From Bacillota bacterium (GTDB taxonomy: Bacteria > Bacillota > Bacilli > Paenibacillales > Paenibacillaceae), in the NCBI GenBank assembly GCA_023460795.1, contig JAEWPC010000005.1, forward strand, positions 62,001 to 126,000: a stretch of DNA of 64,000 nucleotides. Direction: 5' to 3'. Shown piece by piece: positions 9,010 through 17,341 of the stretch (within the stretch, counting starts at the first letter, position 1; every line of letters starts with the position of its first letter). A model generated the notes under the pieces. The model had not been told where the DNA came from. It saw only the letters and a program-made list of their open reading frames with translations, and did no database searches. Position numbers and translations under genes: made by a program.

Positions 9010-10524
9010 ATGCAATTACTCGAAGCGAAATCATTGCGCAAGTCCTACGGCGGTGTCTCGGCACTTCGCGACGGTAACTTGATCTGTAAACAAGGGAAAG
9101 TATGCGGGCTGCTCGGAGCGAACGGCTCGGGGAAGTCGACCTTTTCGAAAATGATCTCCGGCGTCGTGAAACCGGATGACGGGGAAATCTGGTTCGAAGG
9201 CAAACGACTGAACATCGCGAATCCGCAAGAGGCCAAAAAACAGGGGATTATTATGGTGCATCAGCATCTTAGCCTCGTGCCCGAGTTGACGATTTGGGAA
9301 AATATGACCCTCGGCTCCGAACCGGAAAGCTCGATGGGTTTTATGAACAACGCACGATCCAAAGAAATCGCTCAGACGTATTTGGCCAAATTTTCGCCTG
9401 AGCTTTCGATTGACGTCAAGATCAAAGATTTATCGCTCGCGCAAAAGCAATTCGTTGAAATCGCCAAAGCGATTTCCCAGAAGCCCAAGCTGCTTATTCT
9501 GGATGAACCGACCGCTCCGTTGGAGCAATCCGAAGTTGAAAAGCTCTTCGCCGTGATGCGAGAGCTGACAGCGAATCAAACGTCGATTATATTTATTTCC
9601 CACCGGTTATGGGAAATCAAATCGATCTGCGATTACGTGGTCGTCTTCCGCAACGGGGAAACGATCGGCGCCATTGATTTCGCCACAGAGGCGAAGGACG
9701 AGAACTTGATCATTTCCATGATCTCCGGTAAAGATTATGAGCATGCCAAGGATCACGCGCCAGCGAATCGCCCCATTCCATCGGAAAAGATGCTCGAAGT
9801 CCGGGAGCTCATGCTCCGCAGAACGAAGGATCGAATGAGCTTCGATATAAGGAAAGGAGAAATTGTTGGTCTTGGAGGGTTGCAAGGACAAGGACAGGAG
9901 GAACTGCTGCTTGTCTTGTCCGGTCTGATTCAGCCCAAGCGCGGACAAATTTCGATCGGCGGGAAGCAGTTGAAGCTTCGGCATCCGAAAAACGCCGTCA
10001 AAGAAGGCATGGTGCTTGTCCCGGGAGACCGGCATAAGGAAGGGCTGTTCCTGCAGCATGACGTGCAGTTTAATTTGATTTTTCCGCAATTCGCGCTTCG
10101 GAAAACGAAATTTTTCTTGAACCCGAGTAAGCAGCGAGCGCAAGCCGACGATCTGATTCAGCGGGTGAACATCGTCCCGAGAGATCCCGGAAAGGTCGTT
10201 CAGTTCTTGAGCGGCGGCAATCAGCAGAAGGTCGTCGTGGGCAAATGGCTTCCGTTAGAGCCGAAGGTGCTGCTGCTTAGCGATCCGGCGAAAGGCGTCG
10301 ATATCGGAGCGAAAAAAGAATTGTACGATACCGTGAGAAAATTGGCCGAACAGGGGACGTCCGTACTTCTTTACGCAAGCGACCATGAGGAACTGATGGA
10401 CATATGCGACCGGGTATTCATCCTGTTCGAGGATCAAATCGTAGACGAGCTGCTGCCCGACGATTATAGCGAACAACGATTCGTGTCAGCATCCTTGCGT
10501 TCGGATAAGGCTGCTAGCCAATAG
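9010..10524 (+). CDS. Sugar ABC transporter ATP-binding protein, double ABC domain (RbsA/MglA type)
   Basis: 504 aa with two nucleotide-binding domains. The first has Walker A GANGSGKST (residues 36-44), a degenerate signature LSLAQKQ and Walker B LLILDEPTAPL. The second has a degenerate P-loop GLQGQGQEE but a good signature LSGGNQQKV. This asymmetry is normal for RbsA-type ATPases. AAGAGGAG precedes the ATG. It lies between the binding protein and two permease genes and energises their importer at the cytoplasmic membrane. Confidence 0.93.
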   Translation: MQLLEAKSLRKSYGGVSALRDGNLICKQGKVCGLLGANGSGKSTFSKMISGVVKPDDGEIWFEGKRLNIANPQEAKKQGIIMVHQHLSLVPELTIWENMTLGSEPESSMGFMNNARSKEIAQTYLAKFSPELSIDVKIKDLSLAQKQFVEIAKAISQKPKLLILDEPTAPLEQSEVEKLFAVMRELTANQTSIIFISHRLWEIKSICDYVVVFRNGETIGAIDFATEAKDENLIISMISGKDYEHAKDHAPANRPIPSEKMLEVRELMLRRTKDRMSFDIRKGEIVGLGGLQGQGQEELLLVLSGLIQPKRGQISIGGKQLKLRHPKNAVKEGMVLVPGDRHKEGLFLQHDVQFNLIFPQFALRKTKFFLNPSKQRAQADDLIQRVNIVPRDPGKVVQFLSGGNQQKVVVGKWLPLEPKVLLLSDPAKGVDIGAKKELYDTVRKLAEQGTSVLLYASDHEELMDICDRVFILFEDQIVDELLPDDYSEQRFVSASLRSDKAASQ

Positions 10525-10551
10525 ATTATCTTTATTTTGGGGTGAGTCGAC

Positions 10552-11514
10552 TTGAACAGTCAACATCGTTTGCGCAAGCTCTTGCATCACAATTTATTTC
10601 CGATCGTGATGATCTTTATCGTTGTCGTTGCCGTGAATGCCTACTTACAGCCCGGATTTTTTTCGTTTGACGTTCTTCAATCGAATTTAGCGAGCTTTAC
10701 GCCGCTCGTGCTCGCGAGCATGGCGCAAGCCGTCGTCATCCTCGTCGGTGGCATCGACTTATCTGTCGGCATGTCGATCACTTTGGCGACGGTCATTATG
10801 GCCGCGACAATGGACAGTTCCTCTTCGAGCATTGCGTTCGGAATTATTCTCTCAATTGTAGCGACGCTAGGAGTAGGTGCGTTAAACGGCTTCGTGATCG
10901 GTTATTTGAAGCTGCCGCCGATTATTTCCACCTTTGCGGTGTCCTCGATCTGTTACGGCGCCGCGCTGCTGATTATGCCTCAGCCCGGCGGGTACATTCC
11001 TTATTCTTTCTACGAAACGTATCAAACGAACATCGCTTCCTTTCTGCCGATGCCGCTTGTGATGATTATCGTGGGCCTACTTATTTGGGCATTTATTAGA
11101 AGGCGTAAAATTTATCGTTACATCTATGCAGTCGGGGGTAGCGAGCCGGCGGCATTCGCGAATGGCATCAACACGAAGAAGATCAAGCTGTACGCCTTCA
11201 TGATCGCCAGCATTTTTATCGTTCTGACGGCGCTCGCCGTCGTCGCCCAAACGGCGACCGGCGATGCGAACATGGGCCGCGCGTATACGCTGAACTCGAT
11301 TGCCGCGGTCGTCATTGGAGGCATCAGCCTCCAAGGGGGTAAAGGCAGCCTGTTCGGCGCCGTTCTCGGCGCGCTTATTCTCGGCTTCATATCCAATATC
11401 ATTTTCTTCGCGGAGCTTTCTTCGTTCTACCAGGATCTGATCAAAGGCTTAATTATTATTTTCGCGCTGACGCTATCCATTCTTCCGACGATTCGGAAGA
11501 AGGCGCTTGCCTAA
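10552..11514 (+). CDS. Sugar ABC transporter permease (RbsC/BPD_transp_2 family), first of two
   Basis: 320 aa, about 8-10 membrane helices. The family motif GGIDLSVGMSITLATV near residue 65 and VIGGISLQGGKGSLFGAVLGALILG near residue 255 identify the ribose/inositol-type permease family. The start is TTG with GGGGTGAG at proper spacing; no better start is visible. Two different permease genes follow each other, suggesting a heterodimeric channel, whereas many RbsC systems use one. Confidence 0.9.
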   Translation: MNSQHRLRKLLHHNLFPIVMIFIVVVAVNAYLQPGFFSFDVLQSNLASFTPLVLASMAQAVVILVGGIDLSVGMSITLATVIMAATMDSSSSSIAFGIILSIVATLGVGALNGFVIGYLKLPPIISTFAVSSICYGAALLIMPQPGGYIPYSFYETYQTNIASFLPMPLVMIIVGLLIWAFIRRRKIYRYIYAVGGSEPAAFANGINTKKIKLYAFMIASIFIVLTALAVVAQTATGDANMGRAYTLNSIAAVVIGGISLQGGKGSLFGAVLGALILGFISNIIFFAELSSFYQDLIKGLIIIFALTLSILPTIRKKALA

Positions 11515-11532
11515 CGGGAGGTTGACCAAAGC

Positions 11533-12525
11533 ATGAACCAATTGCAAACGAGCGAAGCGCGTACTCCGGTTTCAATGGCGAGGAAAGCCCGTAATTTAAG
11601 CGGCCATAAGGTTCTGATCGCTTATGTGCTTGTCGTCCTTATTTTCATAGCGGGACAACTCATTTCTCCCGGCTTCGGCGAATTCTCGAATATGATGAAC
11701 GTCCTTAATATTTCCGCGTTGCTTGGTTTTGTCGCCTTGGCGCAAATGCTCGTCATTGTATCGGGCGGCGAAGGGATCGATTTGTCCGTAGGCGCTATGG
11801 CGTCGTTAGGCGCGGTGATGTCCTCGCAAATCATCAACGGCATGGACGGCAACCTCCTGCTCGCCATCGTCATTGTGCTGATTGCCGGGTTTATCGTTGG
11901 CTGCGTCAGCGGCATCGGCATTTCCTATTTCAAAGTGCCCCCGCTCGTCATGACGCTGGCGATGGCCAGCGTTATTCAAGGGGTTTCGCTCGTCTATACG
12001 AACGGCCAGCCGAAAGGGATGGCTTCGCCGTTGCTGAAGGAGCTCGGAACGGGCAGAACGGCAGGCATTCCGAATCTCGTTATTCTTTGGGCTATTCTTG
12101 CGTTGATCCTTACCGTGGTTCTTGTCCGCACGAAATGGGGCAAGCTGCTATACGGACTCGGAACGAATCAACTGACGATGGAATTGTCCGGCGTCAGAAC
12201 GAGGGTTGTGCGAACCGTCGTATACGGCGCAAGCGGCGCGATCGCGGCGATCAGCGGCATGATGCTGCTCAGCTATACGGGCACGGCGTTCTTGGATATC
12301 GGCTCGTCGTATGTGCTCCCTACAATAATTGCGGTCGTGATCGGCGGCATTGCTTTAACAGGCGGCCTGGGCAGCTATAACGGCACGGTTGCAGGGGCGA
12401 TCTTGCTGACGACGCTCAGCAGCATTCTCGTCACGTTGAAGATGAGCGAGGGCGGTCGTCAAATGATTTTCGGCGGCATCCTGTTGCTGTTGCTCATCGT
12501 GTACGGCAGACAAAAATCATCCTGA
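11533..12525 (+). CDS. Sugar ABC transporter permease (RbsC/BPD_transp_2 family), second of two
   Basis: 330 aa, polytopic membrane protein paralogous to the preceding gene. It has SGGEGIDLSVGAMASLGAVMS and VIGGIALTGGLGSYNGTVAGAILL, the two conserved loops of this permease class. GGGAGG precedes the ATG, and only 18 nt separate it from the upstream permease stop. It forms the membrane part of the importer together with its neighbour. Confidence 0.9.
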   Translation: MNQLQTSEARTPVSMARKARNLSGHKVLIAYVLVVLIFIAGQLISPGFGEFSNMMNVLNISALLGFVALAQMLVIVSGGEGIDLSVGAMASLGAVMSSQIINGMDGNLLLAIVIVLIAGFIVGCVSGIGISYFKVPPLVMTLAMASVIQGVSLVYTNGQPKGMASPLLKELGTGRTAGIPNLVILWAILALILTVVLVRTKWGKLLYGLGTNQLTMELSGVRTRVVRTVVYGASGAIAAISGMMLLSYTGTAFLDIGSSYVLPTIIAVVIGGIALTGGLGSYNGTVAGAILLTTLSSILVTLKMSEGGRQMIFGGILLLLLIVYGRQKSS

Positions 12526-12562
12526 TGCTTGCGAATAAAGCGTAAAGAAAGGCGGATGCGGA

Positions 12563-13543
12563 ATGAGTCGCTACTCAGTTAGCCGAATCGAAAAAGAGGG
12601 CATGAACATCATCGCGCTGACGGACGCGGAAGCAAACGCCTGCGCGGAAGTCGTTCCCCAAGTCGGAAATAACCTCTACCGCTTCGAAAGCGGCGGTCGG
12701 CAGGTGCTCGTTCCTCCTGCGAAGGTCAGCGCGTTCAAAGACGAGGAATTCGCTGATTTTCGTTACGGCACGCCGATTCTATTCCCGCCGAATCGCGTGA
12801 GAGACGGCCGATTTACGTACAAAGGCAAAGCGTATCAACTCCCGTTGAATGAACCGCCGCATTTTCATTTGCACGGCGAGATCTGCTCGAAGGCATGGAG
12901 AGTGGTCGAGACGGGGGCCTCCGATGAGGAGGGCGCTTATGTCGTCAGCGAGTTCCGTTACGCGGAGCATCCGGAGATACTCGCTTATTTCCCTCATCCG
13001 CTGACGTTTACGGTGACCGTTAGACTCTTAGAGGGTCGTCTTGCCTTCAGCGGGACGATCGCGAATGAAGGGGAGGAAGAAGCGCCGTTCGCGTTCGGGC
13101 TTCATCCGTATTTCTCGATTCCGTTCGGCGCTGAGGAAGAGATCACGCTTCAAGTCCCATCGACTGCGGAATGGCCGGTCTCGAACCTCGCTCTAGTTAC
13201 AGGCGAACCCTCGATGACCGACTATAGCCGCAGCTTGAACGAAGGCGTCTCGATTTCCGATTATCCGCAGCTGGGCTGCTCGCTTCTGTCATTGACAGCG
13301 GGAGAAAGCAGCACCTGCCGCATGTTCATGAACAACAGGGGCTATACGATCGCCTATCGGTTCGGTCCGGAGTTTCCTTATGTCGTTCTGTTCCGTCCGG
13401 ATTGGTCATCCGCCTATTCGTTGGAGCCATACACGTACGTAACCGACGCGTTCAACCTTCCTTACGATCAAGAGTTGACCGGAGCCAAGGGCCTTGAAGC
13501 CGGCTCAACCTTCCGGTTCAGCACGAGCATGTGGGTGGAGTAG
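12563..13543 (+). CDS. Aldose 1-epimerase family protein
   Basis: 326 aa, cytoplasmic beta-sandwich of the galactose-mutarotase superfamily. GTPILFPPNRVRDGRFTYKG, PPHFHLHGEICSKAW (catalytic-type His) and APFAFGLHPYFSIP match family landmarks, including the two His and a late Glu. It would interconvert anomers of a sugar entering by the ABC importer immediately upstream. It is the last gene before a strong terminator, so it is co-transcribed with the importer. Why an inositol-type pathway would need a mutarotase is unclear; the imported compound may be a glycoside or sugar. Confidence 0.85.
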   Translation: MSRYSVSRIEKEGMNIIALTDAEANACAEVVPQVGNNLYRFESGGRQVLVPPAKVSAFKDEEFADFRYGTPILFPPNRVRDGRFTYKGKAYQLPLNEPPHFHLHGEICSKAWRVVETGASDEEGAYVVSEFRYAEHPEILAYFPHPLTFTVTVRLLEGRLAFSGTIANEGEEEAPFAFGLHPYFSIPFGAEEEITLQVPSTAEWPVSNLALVTGEPSMTDYSRSLNEGVSISDYPQLGCSLLSLTAGESSTCRMFMNNRGYTIAYRFGPEFPYVVLFRPDWSSAYSLEPYTYVTDAFNLPYDQELTGAKGLEAGSTFRFSTSMWVE

Positions 13544-13557
13544 ACATACGCGCAAGC

Positions 13558-13591
13558 AACCGTCACGGCGATTCGCCGCTGGCGGTTTTTT
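13558..13591 (+). terminator. Rho-independent terminator after the epimerase gene
   Basis: A 12-bp GC-rich stem (ACCGTCACGGCG with CGCCGCTGGCGGT, one bulge, loop ATT) is followed by six T. It separates the sensing/import genes from the catabolic genes. Confidence 0.85.
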
Positions 13592-13608
13592 AGTGTCCCC
13601 CATCGAAA

Positions 13609-13622
13609 AGAAAGCGCTTCAA
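13609..13622 (+). promoter_or_regulatory. Possible cre-like palindrome ahead of the mocA-like gene
   Basis: GAAAGCGCTTC is a near-palindrome resembling CcpA/LacI-family operators, but two consensus positions of a cre box differ. It lies 110 nt ahead of the mocA-like start, in the 188-bp gap that also holds the terminator. A TATAAA six bases beyond it could be a -10 box. Confidence 0.35.
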
Positions 13623-13731
13623 CAGGTATAAAAAACACTCCTAAGAAGTTGATTTTATGAGTCGGATTCAAGGGCGCGGAAATTTATGATTAATGCATAA
13701 CAAAGGCTTGGTTGACAAGGAGGAATCACAA

Positions 13732-14835
13732 TTGAGCGTTGTGGATTTGAACTTGAATATTGATCCGGTAATGCCCAAACGCAAAGATTTCCGTATTGGC
13801 TGCATCGGTTCAGGATTTATTATGCGGGATTGTCATCTTGTCGCGTACCGTGACGCAGGCTTTAATCCCGTCGCGATCGCTTCCCGTACTTACGCGAATG
13901 CGAAAGCGGTTGCAGAACTTCGGAGCATCCCGAAAGTGCATGAGACGTGGCAGCAGCTCGTTCAAGATCCCGAGATTGAAATTCTCGATATCGCCTTTCC
14001 TCCGGACCGGCAGCTCGAGGTTGTAAAATTGGCGGTTCAGCAGCCGCATATTAAAGGAATTTTGTGCCAAAAGCCGCTTGCCATGAACTCCCGTGAAGCG
14101 CAAGAAATCGTCTCGCTGTGCGAGAACGCGGGCATCAAAATCGCCGTTAACTCCAACATGAGATATGACCAATCGATTCGCGCATTGAAGACGATACTTG
14201 ACCGTGGTTATCTCGGAGAGCCTGTCCTCGCCACGATCGAAATGCGGGCGATTCCGCATTGGCAGGATTTCCTTAAACAATACGAGAGCGTCGAAATTCT
14301 CAACATGGGCATACACCACATCGATGCGTTCCGTTATTTATTCGGCGATCCGGAGAAAATTACGGCTCTGACGCGAAAGGACCCAAGAACGACCTTCAAT
14401 CACATCGACGGCATTTCCCAATATACGTTCCAATACAGCAACGAGTTGATGGCATCGAGTCTTGATGACGTGTGGGCATGGCCTGGCGAAGGCGCCGAGA
14501 AGGACGTCTACATCAAATGGAGAGTCGTCGGCCTCGATGGTCTCGCGCAAGGATTCATCGGCTGGCCTTATCCGGAAAGAACGCCGAGCACGCTTGAATT
14601 TACAACGAAGCAAGACCCGAACAAGTGGCATCGGCCGTCATGGGATTCCGTATGGTTCCCGGACGCGTTCCAAGGGACGATGGCGCAGCTGCTTCGCGCC
14701 GTAGAGACGGACAGCGAGCCGGAAATCGGCGGCAGAGACAATTTGAGAACGATGGCTGCCGTAGACGCCTGCTACAAGTCGATTAAGGAAGGCCGCACCG
14801 TCGCATTCTCCGAGGTTACACCGTTTAACGCGTAA
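13732..14835 (+). CDS. Gfo/Idh/MocA-family NAD(P)-dependent oxidoreductase (MocA-like)
   Basis: 367 aa. The N-terminal Rossmann domain has GCIGSGFIMRDCH. The catalytic-type lysine is in CQKPLAMNSREA (EKP of most family members is QKP here), and NMGIHHIDAFRYLFG matches the GxHxxD motif of the C-terminal domain. TTG at 13732 is preferred to the ATG at 13693 because AAGGAGG stands eight bases ahead of it. The family includes inositol dehydrogenases and MocA of rhizopine catabolism. With mocC/D/E/F-type genes behind it, oxidation of an inositol or inosamine ring hydroxyl is likely. Confidence 0.88.
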   Translation: MSVVDLNLNIDPVMPKRKDFRIGCIGSGFIMRDCHLVAYRDAGFNPVAIASRTYANAKAVAELRSIPKVHETWQQLVQDPEIEILDIAFPPDRQLEVVKLAVQQPHIKGILCQKPLAMNSREAQEIVSLCENAGIKIAVNSNMRYDQSIRALKTILDRGYLGEPVLATIEMRAIPHWQDFLKQYESVEILNMGIHHIDAFRYLFGDPEKITALTRKDPRTTFNHIDGISQYTFQYSNELMASSLDDVWAWPGEGAEKDVYIKWRVVGLDGLAQGFIGWPYPERTPSTLEFTTKQDPNKWHRPSWDSVWFPDAFQGTMAQLLRAVETDSEPEIGGRDNLRTMAAVDACYKSIKEGRTVAFSEVTPFNA

Positions 14836-14872
14836 AACGCATAAATCAACCGAATTAAGGGAGGATTCACAC

Positions 14873-15775
14873 ATGATTTCAGTCGGTATTTTCAACGGGT
14901 ATTATCCTTACACGCTCGAAGAGCAAATTGCCAAAATCAAAAAAGACGGCTTCAGTTGCGTCCAATTGGACCTGGCCTTCAAAGGCATGGACGTCTCGCC
15001 GGACAACGTAACGCGTGACAAAGCGCACGTCATTCGGGATGCTTTCCGCGATGCGAACTTGCCGATCGTCTCTATCTCGGGCTACACGAACATCATTCAT
15101 CCCGATCCGGTCAAACGCGAGCAAAACCTCAACGGCTTGAAAAACCTGCTCCGCTTCGCTCGCGACTTGGGTACCCCGTATGTCATCAGCGAAACGGGAA
15201 CGTACAACACGGAAAGCGACTGGGTTTGGGATCCGAAAAACGGCACGGAAGAAGCCTACGAGGAAGTATGCCGCACGCTCGAGGATTTGGCGAAATTCGC
15301 TTACGACCACGGCTCCATGTTCCTTGTGGAAAACTACGTGCAAAACGTCATTGGCTCGGTAGATCAGCTGACTCGCCTGTTCTCCGACGTAAACCATCCG
15401 GGACTTGGTCTGCTGCTTGATCCGACCAACTATTTCAATAGCCACAACATTCACCACGTTGACGATGAATTGAACCGTATTCTCAATACGCTCGGCGACA
15501 AAGTCAAAATCGCGCATGCCAAAGACATTAAGCTGGCAGAAAATACGGTGGAGAAGCATGCGGACATCGATGCTTCCGAAGCGCATACGTTCCGCGGCGC
15601 AGGCGCAGTCGAGCTCCCGGCGCCAGGCTTGGGCATATTGAACTACGATCTGTATTTGCAACGGCTCGGAAAGCTGCACCCGAACATTCCGATCATTATC
15701 GAGCACTTGGACGAGTCGGATATTCCGCGCGCGAAGAGCTTCCTCGATGGAAAATTGAAAAAAATCGGCGTCTAA
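14873..15775 (+). CDS. Sugar phosphate isomerase/epimerase family TIM barrel (MocC-like)
   Basis: 300 aa, AP-endonuclease-2-type TIM barrel. Landmarks are SVGIFNGYYPYTLEEQ at the start, VISETGTYN, LLLDPTNYFNSHN and KIAHAKDIKL, which supply metal-binding Glu/Asp/His residues. The family contains IolE, IolI and rhizobial MocC. GGGAGG precedes the ATG, and the gap to the mocA-like gene is 37 nt. The reaction is not proven; dehydration or isomerisation of a keto-inositol is the usual job of relatives. Confidence 0.85.
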   Translation: MISVGIFNGYYPYTLEEQIAKIKKDGFSCVQLDLAFKGMDVSPDNVTRDKAHVIRDAFRDANLPIVSISGYTNIIHPDPVKREQNLNGLKNLLRFARDLGTPYVISETGTYNTESDWVWDPKNGTEEAYEEVCRTLEDLAKFAYDHGSMFLVENYVQNVIGSVDQLTRLFSDVNHPGLGLLLDPTNYFNSHNIHHVDDELNRILNTLGDKVKIAHAKDIKLAENTVEKHADIDASEAHTFRGAGAVELPAPGLGILNYDLYLQRLGKLHPNIPIIIEHLDESDIPRAKSFLDGKLKKIGV

Positions 15776-15812
15776 TCGCATTCAAGCTTGCGGACAAGCG
15801 AATTGGACAACG

Positions 15813-15840
15813 GATAAGCGCGACAATACTCGCGCTTATC
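15813..15840 (+). other. Stable hairpin between mocC-like and mocD-like genes
   Basis: An 11-bp perfect stem (GATAAGCGCGA with TCGCGCTTATC, loop 6 nt) lies in the 100-bp gap. There is no T-run after it, so an mRNA-stabilising or processing element, or a weak attenuator, is more likely than a full terminator. Confidence 0.6.
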
Positions 15841-15875
15841 TGTTACATCTTGATAGGAATGAGGTGGGGTTACGC

Positions 15876-16967
15876 ATGGCTATCGTAGTTCAGAAAAGGG
15901 ATTACAGCATAACGGGTCCGGAAAGCAAACGGGCGCAAGAAAAAGGGCTGGCGATGGCGGATTGGTATACGAGTCCGATTCCGCGCCCGAAGTTGAAGGA
16001 GCTCATGAAGCGTAGAAACGGCCCGGCCATCCGCGATACGATCATTTGGTTCGGCGGCCTTGCCATTCTGGGCTACTTAGCGTTTCTTTCCTGGGGAACC
16101 TGGTGGGCGATTCCGGCTTTTTTGGCTTATGGCATCCTTTATTCGACACCGGGAGATTCCCGTTGGCATGAGTGCGGACATGGCACGGCTTTCAGAACGC
16201 CATGGATGAACGAGGTGATCTACCAAGTCGCATCCTTCATGGTGCTGAGGTCCGCGACGCCATGGAGATGGAGCCACGCGCGACACCATACCGATACGAT
16301 TATCGTCGGGCGCGATCCGGAGATCATTACGGAAAGACCTCCGATTTGGCGCATTCTTCTGATGCAAATTTTCCATCTATATGGCGGGCCTGTCGAGATC
16401 AAACGGTTTTTCCTTCATACGGTAGGCAAGCTAGAGACGCATGAGAAGGAGTATATTCCGGCATCCGAAAACAAAAAAGTGTTCTGGGAAGCGAGAGTGT
16501 ACCTGCTCATTATATTGGCGGTCATCGGCGCTTGCGTATACGCAGGAAGCCTATTGCCGGCGATGTTCATCTTCTTGCCTTCCTTCTATGGCGCTTTCGT
16601 GGTCATTACCTTTGGCATCACGCAGCATCTCGGACTGTATGAGGACGTGCTGGACCACCGTTTGAACACCCGTACGATCTATATGAACCCGATTTTGCGA
16701 TTTCTTTATTGGAACATGAACTATCATACCGAACATCATATGTTCCCGATGGTGCCGTATCATGCGCTTTCCAAGCTCCATGCGGAGATGAAGGACGATT
16801 GCCCGGCGGCGCGTCCAAGCTTGTGGTCGGCATTGAAAGAAGTCATTACCGCGCTGCGCAAACAGAAGAACGATCCGGCTTACGTCGTCGTCAAACCGCT
16901 GCCTAGCACGGCTCGTCCTTATATGTACGGCATTGATCACCAAATGAACATTAAAGTCGAAGGTTAA
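15876..16967 (+). CDS. Membrane-bound di-iron fatty-acid-desaturase/hydroxylase family protein (MocD-like)
   Basis: 363 aa integral membrane protein. The three histidine boxes of the desaturase/AlkB superfamily are intact: HECGH (98-102), HARHH (134-138) and HTEHH (284-288), with an additional QHLG at 251. Hydrophobic segments lie near 53-90 and 205-250. ATG at 15876 is chosen over GTG at 15864, with GAGGTGGGG six bases ahead. In rhizobia MocD, with ferredoxin MocE and reductase MocF, forms the oxygenase complex that removes the O-methyl group of 3-O-methyl-scyllo-inosamine. The same three partners follow in the same order here. A lipid desaturase role cannot be excluded by sequence alone. 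Confidence 0.87.
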   Translation: MAIVVQKRDYSITGPESKRAQEKGLAMADWYTSPIPRPKLKELMKRRNGPAIRDTIIWFGGLAILGYLAFLSWGTWWAIPAFLAYGILYSTPGDSRWHECGHGTAFRTPWMNEVIYQVASFMVLRSATPWRWSHARHHTDTIIVGRDPEIITERPPIWRILLMQIFHLYGGPVEIKRFFLHTVGKLETHEKEYIPASENKKVFWEARVYLLIILAVIGACVYAGSLLPAMFIFLPSFYGAFVVITFGITQHLGLYEDVLDHRLNTRTIYMNPILRFLYWNMNYHTEHHMFPMVPYHALSKLHAEMKDDCPAARPSLWSALKEVITALRKQKNDPAYVVVKPLPSTARPYMYGIDHQMNIKVEG

Positions 16968-17004
16968 TAGAGATACAACCAGATGATCGCAAGGAGTGTG
17001 GCCG

Positions 17005-17322
17005 ATGAGCGCCGGAGTATGGATTGAAGCTTGTGAAGTGGATGATATCGAGGTCGAGGACGTTATTCGTTTTGACCATGGAGACCGAACCTTTGCGATC
17101 TATCGCACGGATAAGGGGGATTTTTTCGCCTCCGACGGCTATTGCACGCATGAAAGATTTCATTTGTCCAACGGACTGGTCATGGGTAATGTCATTGAAT
17201 GCCCGAAGCATAACGGGCGCTTCGACATTGCATCCGGCCAAGCGAAACGAGCGCCGGTATGCGTGGATCTGAAGACGTACCCGGTGAAAATCGAAGCAGA
17301 TAAAGTATACATCCAGATATGA
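17005..17322 (+). CDS. Rieske-type [2Fe-2S] ferredoxin (MocE-like)
   Basis: 105 aa. The Rieske cluster motif is complete: Cys47-x-His49 in YCTHERF and Cys66-x-x-His69 in CPKHNGRFD. It is a stand-alone ferredoxin of the MocE/biphenyl-dioxygenase ferredoxin type, passing electrons to an oxygenase in the cytoplasm. AAGGAG precedes the ATG at 17005, which is preferred to the in-frame GTG nine bases earlier. It sits between its likely acceptor (the MocD-like enzyme, 37 nt upstream) and its likely donor (the MocF-like reductase, 19 nt downstream). Confidence 0.93.
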   Translation: MSAGVWIEACEVDDIEVEDVIRFDHGDRTFAIYRTDKGDFFASDGYCTHERFHLSNGLVMGNVIECPKHNGRFDIASGQAKRAPVCVDLKTYPVKIEADKVYIQI

Positions 17323-17341
17323 GATCGAAGGAGCGCTAACG

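Noticed and set aside
14879..15781. 300-codon open frame antisense to the mocC-like gene
   Set aside because: It mirrors the coding frame of the sense gene (GC-rich codon third positions), has Val/Arg-rich random composition and no ribosome binding site; the sense protein is a clear TIM barrel.
15876..16967. Phospholipid desaturase (Des-type) interpretation of the MocD-like gene
   Set aside because: Membrane desaturases of Bacilli normally stand alone or with DesK/DesR; here a Rieske ferredoxin and its reductase follow directly within a transport/oxidoreductase cluster. Kept only as a minor alternative.
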